Assembly: GCA_030618675.1 (NCBI GenBank)
Contig: JAUXCV010000006.1
Coordinates: forward strand, 1-19,488
Length of the DNA: 19,488 nt
Origin: Acidimicrobiia bacterium
Lineage (GTDB): Bacteria > Actinomycetota > Acidimicrobiia > Spongiisociales > UBA5794
Direction of reading: 5' to 3'
The notes beneath the pieces were generated by a model. It saw nothing but the letters and a program-made list of their open reading frames with translations. It had not been told where the DNA came from and did no database searches. Made by a program: the position numbers and the translations under genes. Shown in pieces: positions 14,494-19,488 of the stretch (position 1 is the stretch's first letter; each line of letters opens with the position of its first letter).

Positions 14494-16274
14494 TGGGGCA
14501 CTCCTATCCCCGACCACACTGCCATTGACAATGCGTTGGGTGGACAACGTTCGATACACAGGGCGCAGCGGATACACGAAGTCTCGTCGAGCAACAACGC
14601 GGTGCCGCCTTGTTCGTCTCCGATCTCCTCGGACGGGACCAGGGAGATGATGTTGAGGGGGCAGACGTCAACGCACAAGGCGCACAGAACACAGGTGTCG
14701 ACGTCGAGTTCGATGTTGGCAAAACACCGGAGGCAGCGAGCGGCCTCGCACCGCGCCTGCTGCTCCGTGAAACCGAGTTCGACTTCGCTCAAACCGGTGC
14801 GACGGTCGGTTGCCAGCACCGGAACCGGAAGTCGGTCAACACGATCGTATGTGTCATCGAGCCGATGGAACTGGGAGAGTTCGACGAGTTGTCCCTCGAC
14901 CTCGGAAGGTACCTCTCCGGTGAACGATCGGTGGATGTCGGCGGCGACCGTGCGGCCATCGGCGATCGCATCGATGAGCGTTCGCGGTCCGCGGGCAGCG
15001 TCGCCTCCCGCCCACACGTCGTCAAGCGACGTCTTCAGCGTCGCATCGTCGATAGCGATCGTCCGCCTCGGAGAGATGTCGGGGCCGGACTCCCCGAGAG
15101 CCTCGATGTCGATGGCCTGACCGATCGCGAGGATCACCGTGTCCGCTTCGAAGGACTTGAGGTCGTCGGGGTCGAATTTCGGGGCGAAACGCCCTTCCTC
15201 GTTGAAGACCGACAGGACACCGATCGTTTCGAGCCCGGTGACCGTCCCGTCTTCGGTGAGGATCCTGGCGGGGCCGCGCCGGTGGATGAACGTGATGTCC
15301 TCCGCCGCCGCCTCTTCGAGTTCGAACGGCGAAGCCGGCATCTCTTCTTCGGACTCGAGGGAGAACACGGTGACGTGGGTCGCTCCTTCTCGCGCCGCTG
15401 ATCTGGCGACGTCGAGGGCTTCGACCATCATCTCTGGATCCTGGTCATCGGGGTCGGTGCCCCGTTCCTCGATCTCTCGTGCCTCGGCGTAGTCGTCGCG
15501 GCGCAGTGCCGATCGGGCAGCATCCATGGCGACGTCACCGCCGCCGATGACGAGGACGCTGTCACCCACGTCGACGTGGTAGCCCTGGTTGACGTTGATC
15601 AGGAACTCGATGGCCTTCAAGACCCCGTCGGCTTCGTGACCCTCGATGTCGAGTCCTCGGCCGAGAGTGGCGCCGATCGCTATGAACAGCGCATCGTGTT
15701 GATCGCGCAGTTCGTCGAACTGAACATCCACGCCGAGTTGGGTGTTGAGGTGAACGTCGACGCCGAGGCTGACGATCGCGTCGAGTTCTGCCTCGAGGAG
15801 GTCGCGATCGAGGCGGTACTCCGGGATGCCGAGTTTCATCATGCCACCGAGTTGGGCTGTCGCCTCGTAGACGGTGACCGCGTAGCCGAGGCGGCGCAGG
15901 TCATGAGCGCAGGCCATACCTGCCGGTCCGCCGCCGATGATGCCGATGCTCTCTGTGCGCTCCGGTCCCTGGTGAGCGACGACGGACCGCCACGTGTCAC
16001 TGCCTGCCTCGACCCCGTACTTCTCGGTGACGAAGCGTTTGAGCGCACGGATGGCGATCGGTGTGTCGATCTCGCCTCTCCGGCAGGCGTCTTCACAGGG
16101 GGCGGCGCACACCCGGCCACAAACCGACGCGAACGGATTCGGAAGGCGGGCGGTCAGGTAGGCCGTCATATCGTCGCCGTCGGCGATCGCCGCTACGTAC
16201 ATGCCCGCATTGGTGTTGACGGGACATGCTGCGAGGCACGGGATGTTCTCGTCGTAGAAGCGGAGGGGCTGCAT
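14490..16274 (-). CDS. GltD-like NAD(P)-dependent flavo-iron-sulfur oxidoreductase with C-terminal 2x[4Fe-4S]
   Basis: A 594-residue cytoplasmic protein related to glutamate synthase small subunit and NfnB/SfrB-type flavoproteins. The N-terminal Fe-S domain has Cys13 and Cys17 and the Cys52-x3-Cys56-x3-Cys60-x3-Cys64 array. The FAD motif G-G-G-P-A-G lies at 114-119, the NAD(P) motif V-I-G-G-G-D-V-A-M-D at 242-251, and the second FAD segment W-A-G-G-D at 421-425. A Cys509/514/517 group is followed by two ferredoxin motifs, Cys528/531/534/538 and Cys567/570/573/577. Embedded between a small membrane-protein gene and cytochrome b6, it is likely the cytoplasmic input or output module of this Rieske/b complex, linking NAD(P)H or ferredoxin to quinone. 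GltD-type subunits in Rieske/b operons are known in anammox bacteria. The ATG overlaps the preceding stop (TGATG). Direction of flow and nucleotide preference are unknown. Confidence 0.93.
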
Positions 16275-16630
16275 CAGATCAAGCGGTTCTGCTGAGCCAC
16301 TCGCATCGCGCCGAGTCCGATCGCAAGAGCCACGAACCAGACACCCGAGACGATGAGACTCAGCATCGTGTCCCAGGTGCTGGCCGACATGAGGCCTGAG
16401 TAGAGATCACGGATGACGGCGAGGGAGTTCGGCTTCATCAGCCAGGAGGGGAACCAGACCGTGGCGAACACGATGTAGAAGACGATCACCGCCACCTTCA
16501 GCCACACCTGGAGGAGTGTGAACCTCCCGTCCACATCCTTCTTGGCGCCGAATGGCCCGAACATCGAGGCGATTGAACGCCCGTCGGATTCTGTTGTCTC
16601 GGGCGACGAGGACTCTTGATCTGTAGCCAT
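16274..16630 (-). CDS. Two-helix membrane protein of unknown function, first gene of the Rieske/b operon
   Basis: A 118-residue protein that I do not recognise. The acidic, Ser/Thr-rich first 35 residues are probably cytoplasmic. Two hydrophobic helices follow at about 42-66 and 88-109, and the protein ends with a short basic/polar tail. No Cys or heme ligand pattern is visible. It opens the six-gene operon and overlaps the GltD-like gene by one base (TGATG), so it is co-translated with the complex and may be the membrane anchor for the otherwise soluble flavo-Fe-S subunit. That role is inferred from position only. The start at ATG 16630 is strongly supported by a promoter whose -10 box ends 6 nt before it. 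Confidence 0.85.
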   Translation of the reverse strand: MATDQESSSPETTESDGRSIASMFGPFGAKKDVDGRFTLLQVWLKVAVIVFYIVFATVWFPSWLMKPNSLAVIRDLYSGLMSASTWDTMLSLIVSGVWFVALAIGLGAMRVAQQNRLI

Positions 16631-16636
16631 GCCGGA

Positions 16637-16665
16637 ATCCTAATTTCGTGGAGGGGATTCCTCAA
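16637..16665 (-). promoter_or_regulatory. Leaderless sigma70-type promoter of the Rieske/b operon
   Basis: On the minus strand TTGAGG (16665-16660) and TAGGAT (16642-16637) are separated by exactly 17 bases. The -10 box ends 6 bases before the ATG at 16630, so the expected transcription start is the A of the ATG. No Shine-Dalgarno is needed or present. The match to vegetative consensus and the leaderless spacing reinforce each other. Confidence 0.65.
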
Positions 16666-16720
16666 ATCACAGGGCCGAAAGACCCTACGGCATGCTCAGA
16701 GCCTTCCTGACGCGAAACGA

Positions 16721-16736
16721 CCGCTCCGAAGAGCGG
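16721..16736 (-). terminator. TTCG-loop hairpin terminator downstream of the cytochrome c lipoprotein gene
   Basis: On the minus strand CCGCTC-TTCG-GAGCGG forms a 6-bp GC-rich stem with a stable cUUCGg tetraloop, followed by TCGTTTCG. It lies 36 bases beyond the stop of the cytochrome c lipoprotein gene and upstream of the Rieske/b promoter, and would insulate that operon from read-through. Confidence 0.6.
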
Positions 16737-16772
16737 CCGCCTCGTCTGACTGCTGTTGTGCGAACTCTGGAT

Positions 16773-17171
16773 CTAGTTGAGTGTCCGCAAGTAGTCAACG
16801 ATGTCTTGAACGTCGCCGTCTGAGAGCGACGCGTTGCCGCCCTTCGGAGGCATCTCCACGCCCGTTGTGTTGTCCGGATCGGACGCCGGTCGACCGGCGT
16901 TGATGAAGGCGACCAAGTCGGCGTCGGACAGTGCTTTCACGAAGTCGCTATTCGCCAGAGGGCTGCCGAGTCCGTCGATGCCCTCGGCGTTCTGTCCATG
17001 ACACGCGGCGCACGTGGTCTTGTACAAGTCCTGTCCATGGGCAGCGCCACCGGCCGCTTCGCCGCCACCACTCGGTGCGGCCGTCGTGTCGCTGCTCGTG
17101 TCGCTGTAGCCGCACGCTCCTAGCACGAGGGCAAGTACAGCGAGAAGCATGAGCCATTTCGTTCTCTTCAT
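16773..17171 (-). CDS. Mono-heme cytochrome c lipoprotein
   Basis: A 132-residue electron carrier tethered to the outer face of the membrane. The signal peptide spans residues 1-19, with lipobox L-G-A-C and Cys20 lipidated. A flexible Ser/Thr/Gly/Ala-rich linker (about 21-46) precedes a class I cytochrome c domain with CAACH at 54-58 and Met107 (VEMPPKGG) as sixth ligand. The arrangement resembles Bacillus-type cytochrome c lipoproteins that shuttle between bc complexes and oxidases without an outer membrane, fitting a Gram-positive. I place the start at ATG 17171, after AAAGGTG, because the signal peptide then begins M-K-R-T-K; an upstream in-frame ATG at 17225 would precede the likely transcription start. 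It has its own promoter and terminator and is not in the six-gene operon. Confidence 0.93.
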   Translation of the reverse strand: MKRTKWLMLLAVLALVLGACGYSDTSSDTTAAPSGGGEAAGGAAHGQDLYKTTCAACHGQNAEGIDGLGSPLANSDFVKALSDADLVAFINAGRPASDPDNTTGVEMPPKGGNASLSDGDVQDIVDYLRTLN

Positions 17172-17207
17172 GGTGTCACCTTTCGTATCCCCGACTGATC
17201 CTCGGGC

Positions 17208-17238
17208 ATTGTACCGACCCGACACGCGAGTGGGACAA
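17208..17238 (-). promoter_or_regulatory. Promoter of the cytochrome c lipoprotein gene
   Basis: On the minus strand a near-consensus TACAAT -10 box (17213-17208) follows TTGTCC (17238-17233) at 19-base spacing, which is slightly long. The expected start near 17201 gives a leader of about 30 nt containing the AAAGGTG ribosome-binding site. This gene therefore differs from the leaderless Rieske/b operon beside it. Confidence 0.5.
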
Positions 17239-17246
17239 TTCGGATT

Positions 17247-17348
17247 GAGTAGCGGAGTAGCGGAGTAGCCGAGTAGCTGAGGCAGAGCTGCCGGCTACCG
17301 GCAGGACAAGTCACACTTCACTGACTACGGACTACTGACTACGGACTA
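17247..17348. repeat. Octad/heptad-repeat hairpin element F, overlapping the cimA stop
   Basis: One arm (17247-17281) has GAGTAGCG/GAGTAGCC/GAGTAGCT octads. The other (about 17321-17348, running on into coding sequence) has heptads that on the minus strand read TAGTCAG and TAGTCCG alternately. The first units on the cimA side lie inside cimA and encode its last residues (Ser-Ser-Gln) and the TAG stop. In the centre is a perfect CTGCCGG-CTA-CCGGCAG hairpin (17288-17304). The GTAG-containing units and the ACCGGCAGG core are shared with element C. Confidence 0.75.
17288..17304. terminator. GC-rich hairpin at the centre of element F
   Basis: CTGCCGG and CCGGCAG form a perfect 7-bp stem with a CTA loop, 42 bases downstream of the cimA stop on the minus strand. 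No T-tract follows. Its position mirrors that of the groEL terminator in element A. Confidence 0.45.
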
Positions 17349-18908
17349 CTGACTACTTCTCAAGAGTCCCACGACGATTCCTTCGCATACCGCCTTCCAT
17401 GATGCGTCGATGATGTTCTGGTGCACACCTACCGTGCCCCAGGAGCCATCGGCGTCGCTGTGGCGGCAGAGGACGCGAACCCTTGCCGCGGCGCCATCGG
17501 ACGAGTCGAGGTCTCGGACCCGGTAGTCGGTCAGGTGGATATCCGCGAGATGCGGGTAGGTGTCACAGAGGGCAGACCGCAGCGCTCCGTCGATGGCCGC
17601 AACCGGGCCATCGCCCTCGCTCGTGGTCACGACCCGCTTTCCGTTCACGTGGACCTTCACCGTGGCTTCGGCGGTGACATCACCGTCGCGATGTTCGACG
17701 AAGACCCGGTACGACTCCAGATCGAAGAACGGCTGCTTCCAACCTTGTACGTCGCGCGCAAGCAGTTCGAACGAACCCCCTGCAGCTTCGAATTGGTATC
17801 CCTCGTGTTCGAGTGTCTTGATCCGATCCACGATCGCCTGTGCTTCCTCGGAAGAGAGGTCGAGACCGGTCTCCTGTGCCTTGGCCAGGATCGTCGATCG
17901 GCCTGCGAGTTCCGATACGACCATGCGCGTCGTGTTTCCGACGGACTCCGGAGGGAGATGCTCGTACGCATCCGGTCTGCGTGCCAACGCCGACGTGTGG
18001 AGGCCGGCTTTGTGCGTGAAGGCAGACGTTCCGACGAACGGCAGGTGATCGTCCAACGTGAGATTGACGAACTCTGCGATGTGATGAGCTACCCGGGCCA
18101 GGTGGGGGAGGCGATCGCGTGGGACCGTCTCGTAGCCCATCTTGAGTGAAAGGTTGGGGATCACCGAACACAGGTCGGCGTTGCCGGTTCGCTCGCCGTA
18201 CCCGTTGATGCACCCTTGCACCTGGGCAACCCCCGCGTTCACAGCCGCCAGACTGTTGGCGACCGCCGTTCCGGAGTCGTTGTGGAAATGGCAACCGAGC
18301 ATCGCATCGGGGATCATCTCCGCCACCTTGCCGACGATCCGTTCGGCGTCGTGGGGCAGCGTGCCTCCGTTCGTGTCACACAGAACGAGTCGTTCCGCTC
18401 CGGCATCATGAGCGACTCTCAATGTGGCAATGGCGAATTCGGGATTGGCCCGAAAACCGTCGAAGAAGTGCTCGGCGTCGAAGAAGACCCTGCGTCCCAG
18501 CGACCGGAGGTGCTCGACCGAATCGGAGATCATCGCGAGAGCCTCTTCGGGTTCTGTGCGGAGGGCGTGCTCCACGTGGTAGTCCCACGACTTACCAACG
18601 AGGCACACGACTTCGGTGTCTGCGGCGACGAGCGCAGCCAACTGCGGATCATCGGCAGCAGATCCGCGGGGACGGCGCGTCGATCCGAATGCGACGAGTG
18701 TCGCGGTTTCGAGGTCGAGTTCGGTGCGTGCTCGTTGGAAGAACTCGTCGTCCTTCGGATTCGCTCCCGGCCATCCGCCTTCCACATAGGCGACACCGAG
18801 GTCGTCGAGGAGGCGGCTGATCGCCAGCTTGTCTCCCACCGTCAGCGAGATGCCCTCCTGCTGCGTGCCGTCTCTCAGTGTTGTGTCGTAGATCTCGATG
18901 GTTGTCAT
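17346..18908 (-). CDS. cimA: (R)-citramalate synthase
   Basis: A 520-residue cytoplasmic enzyme condensing pyruvate and acetyl-CoA to (R)-citramalate, the entry to threonine-independent isoleucine synthesis. The N-terminal TIM barrel has the family signature DTTLRDGTQQEG (residues 8-19; Asp13 a metal ligand), EGGWPGANPKD, LCDTNGGTLP, and the metal-binding H-F-H-N-D (207-211, His207 and His209). The GYGERTGNADL segment (237-247) carries the second glycine-rich signature, and its wording is typical of the actinobacterial/Leptospira-like CimA rather than LeuA. The C-terminal third (about 395-520) is the LeuA-type dimerisation/allosteric domain. Start is ATG 18908 with GGAG 7 nt upstream; a longer frame to 18977 would run through the terminator hairpin of the leader. 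An attenuator precedes the gene, and the stop lies in element F. Confidence 0.93.
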   Translation of the reverse strand: MTTIEIYDTTLRDGTQQEGISLTVGDKLAISRLLDDLGVAYVEGGWPGANPKDDEFFQRARTELDLETATLVAFGSTRRPRGSAADDPQLAALVAADTEVVCLVGKSWDYHVEHALRTEPEEALAMISDSVEHLRSLGRRVFFDAEHFFDGFRANPEFAIATLRVAHDAGAERLVLCDTNGGTLPHDAERIVGKVAEMIPDAMLGCHFHNDSGTAVANSLAAVNAGVAQVQGCINGYGERTGNADLCSVIPNLSLKMGYETVPRDRLPHLARVAHHIAEFVNLTLDDHLPFVGTSAFTHKAGLHTSALARRPDAYEHLPPESVGNTTRMVVSELAGRSTILAKAQETGLDLSSEEAQAIVDRIKTLEHEGYQFEAAGGSFELLARDVQGWKQPFFDLESYRVFVEHRDGDVTAEATVKVHVNGKRVVTTSEGDGPVAAIDGALRSALCDTYPHLADIHLTDYRVRDLDSSDGAAARVRVLCRHSDADGSWGTVGVHQNIIDASWKAVCEGIVVGLLRSSQ

Positions 18909-18927
18909 GGTTGTGCTCCGGATAGAG

Positions 18928-18950
18928 AAAACCCCCCGCTGGGCGGAGGG
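18928..18950 (-). terminator. Attenuator terminator upstream of cimA
   Basis: On the minus strand CCCTCCGC-CCA-GCGGGGGG forms an 8-bp stem (one U-G pair) with a 3-nt loop, directly followed by TTTT (18931-18928). It ends 20 bases before the cimA ATG and downstream of the leader peptide, in the classical position of a transcription attenuator. Confidence 0.8.
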
Positions 18951-18955
18951 TGACG

Positions 18956-18978
18956 GGCGCACACGGTTCGTGTGCACC
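18956..18978 (-). promoter_or_regulatory. Leader hairpin between leader peptide and attenuator
   Basis: Starting at the last base of the leader-peptide stop codon, the minus strand can form a 10-bp stem GGTGCACACG-AAC-CGTGTGCGCC (one U-G pair). A ribosome at the stop codon would cover it, while one stalled earlier would not. It probably acts as a pause or alternative structure; an antiterminator that directly competes with the terminator stem could not be resolved by eye. Confidence 0.6.
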
Positions 18979-19016
18979 TAGGTGATAATGATCGTGGTGG
19001 TCGCTGAGTCGGTCAT
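18978..19016 (-). CDS. Candidate cimA leader peptide, MTDSATTTIIIT
   Basis: A 12-codon open frame lying between a promoter and the attenuator hairpins of cimA. Five of the residues are Thr (one at position 2, then three in a row and one last) and three are consecutive Ile (codons ATC, ATT, ATC), followed by TAG. Tandem codons for the end product of the controlled pathway are the hallmark of ribosome-mediated attenuation, and cimA commits carbon to isoleucine. The Thr/Ile mixture recalls leader peptides of thr and ilv operons in enterobacteria. There is no Shine-Dalgarno, but the -10 box ends 9 nt before the ATG, so the message would be nearly leaderless. The peptide itself probably has no function beyond being translated. 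Confidence 0.7.
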   Translation of the reverse strand: MTDSATTTIIIT

Positions 19017-19025
19017 GGGTCGACG

Positions 19026-19054
19026 AGTATGGCTGGTCTCGTGTGCCGCGTCAA
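19026..19054 (-). promoter_or_regulatory. Promoter of the cimA leader
   Basis: On the minus strand TTGACG (19054-19049) and CATACT (19031-19026) are separated by exactly 17 bases. The -35 box overlaps the TGA stop of the upstream SGNH gene. The expected start, about 19020-19017, is within a few bases of the leader-peptide ATG at 19016. Confidence 0.65.
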
Positions 19055-19488
19055 CGGCTGATCTCTCTGGCGATGAGACCGGCGTACGCTGCGATACCCG
19101 CAGACGTGAGATGAACACCGTCTTTGACGAAGTACTCAGGGTGGTTCTTCGCCGCACTGTGCCAGTCGATCAGGAACGCCCTATCCCAACGTTCGACGCC
19201 GGCTGCGAGTTCGTTGTTGACGTCTCCTTCGTAGCGGCGGGGAACGCTTGTGTTGACGAAATAGACGCGGTCGGCGGCTGCGAGGGAGATCATTGCGTCG
19301 TCGAGGTGCGCCGCGCTGAACGGACCGTTCGTGCCGAGATGGATGACGGCGACCTCTCCGAGCAGTCCCCCGGTCCGGTACTGCGTGATCACGCCGGGCA
19401 CCTGCTTCATCTGCCTGCTGACCTTGCCGTCGACGAGAGCGTCTTCAACAGCCTTCTCAAGACCGACCTTCGCTCCGAGCATGACCGA
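19051..19488 (-). CDS. SGNH-hydrolase domain, probably the C-terminus of an OafA-type acyltransferase (5'-truncated)
   Basis: 145 residues are visible and the frame continues past the window edge, so the N-terminus is missing. The first visible residues S-V-M-L-G-A fit the GDS motif of the family, which would make the very first one the catalytic Ser with its Gly-Asp outside the window. VIHLGTNG is the conserved Asn block, and the C-terminal K-D-G-V-H-L-T supplies the catalytic Asp and His (DxxH). This domain acts on the outer face of the membrane on acyl esters and in Gram-positives often follows a ten-helix acyltransferase-3 module (OafA-like), which modifies cell-wall or surface sugars. 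Whether such a module precedes it cannot be seen here. Its TGA overlaps the -35 box of the cimA leader promoter. Confidence 0.8.
   Translation of the reverse strand, partial: SVMLGAKVGLEKAVEDALVDGKVSRQMKQVPGVITQYRTGGLLGEVAVIHLGTNGPFSAAHLDDAMISLAAADRVYFVNTSVPRRYEGDVNNELAAGVERWDRAFLIDWHSAAKNHPEYFVKDGVHLTSAGIAAYAGLIAREISR

Noticed and set aside
14610..15401. Plus-strand frames (263 codons here, 239 at 15576-16295) opposite the GltD-like gene
   Set aside because: They are antisense to conserved FAD, NAD(P) and Fe-S motifs and have no domain or start signal.
16681..16720. Second small hairpin near 16669-16684 (AGGGTC-TTTC-GGCCCT on the minus strand) as another terminator
   Set aside because: It has a weak 6-bp stem with a U-G pair and no T-tract, and lies immediately upstream of the -35 box; too little to call.
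18909..18977. N-terminal extension of citramalate synthase to ATG 18977
   Set aside because: The extra 23 residues would be encoded by the attenuator terminator and T-tract, and homologues start at the D-T-T-L-R-D region as MTTIEIYDTT does.

Overview
The window is high-GC, gene-dense DNA. It most likely comes from a free-living aerobic actinobacterium (Actinomycetota), possibly an uncultured deep branch such as Acidimicrobiia. The evidence is the actinobacterial GroEL tail (Gly/Met-rich, ending GGMGF), frequent GTG/TTG starts, ATGA/TGATG gene overlaps, and several genes whose -10 box sits 6-7 nt before the start codon (leaderless mRNAs). The phylum is an inference. No mobile element, CRISPR array, tRNA or rRNA is visible, and no gene-free stretch exceeds about 300 bases.

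Layout. Positions 1-5478 hold housekeeping genes: the 3' two-thirds of groEL, a RimJ/RimL-type acetyltransferase (minus), a NUDIX CoA-pyrophosphatase-like gene, an aromatic-amino-acid-decarboxylase-like PLP enzyme and a bifunctional NAD(P)HX repair enzyme. Positions 5690-10390 form a terminal-oxidase operon: subunit IIa, CuA subunit II and subunit I of a ba3-type (B-family) heme-copper oxidase, then a 772-aa protein fusing a di-heme cytochrome b, two [4Fe-4S] clusters, an MvhD/FlpD [2Fe-2S]-type domain, a further membrane helix and a C-terminal cytochrome c. A small lipoprotein gene (minus) and two SCO copper-chaperone genes (plus) follow. Positions 16630-12335 (minus) form a tightly overlapping six-gene operon: two-helix membrane protein, GltD-like flavo/Fe-S oxidoreductase, cytochrome b6, subunit IV, TAT-exported Rieske protein and membrane cytochrome c. 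A cytochrome c lipoprotein gene lies just upstream. Positions 18908-17346 (minus) encode citramalate synthase, preceded by what looks like a complete transcription attenuator with a Thr/Ile-codon leader peptide. The window ends inside a gene for an SGNH-hydrolase domain.

How the genes work together. They describe a near-complete electron-transport branch. The flavo/Fe-S subunit could exchange electrons between NAD(P)H or ferredoxin and the Rieske/b6 complex. Cytochromes c (one membrane-anchored, one a lipoprotein) would carry electrons to the CuA site of the ba3 oxidase, whose copper would be loaded by the SCO proteins. The fusion protein is predicted to place its Fe-S domains in the cytoplasm and its heme c outside, with two b hemes in between, so one polypeptide could conduct electrons across the membrane.

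A second theme is a recurring intergenic element. At six gene ends (about 1132-1273, 2439-2541, 3964-4059, 10391-10488, 12291-12334, 17247-17348), tandem 7- or 8-nt units begin at or inside the stop codon and are answered by inverted-complement units further on. The result is a long imperfect hairpin, in some cases with a conventional GC-rich terminator hairpin in the middle. I do not recognise this family.
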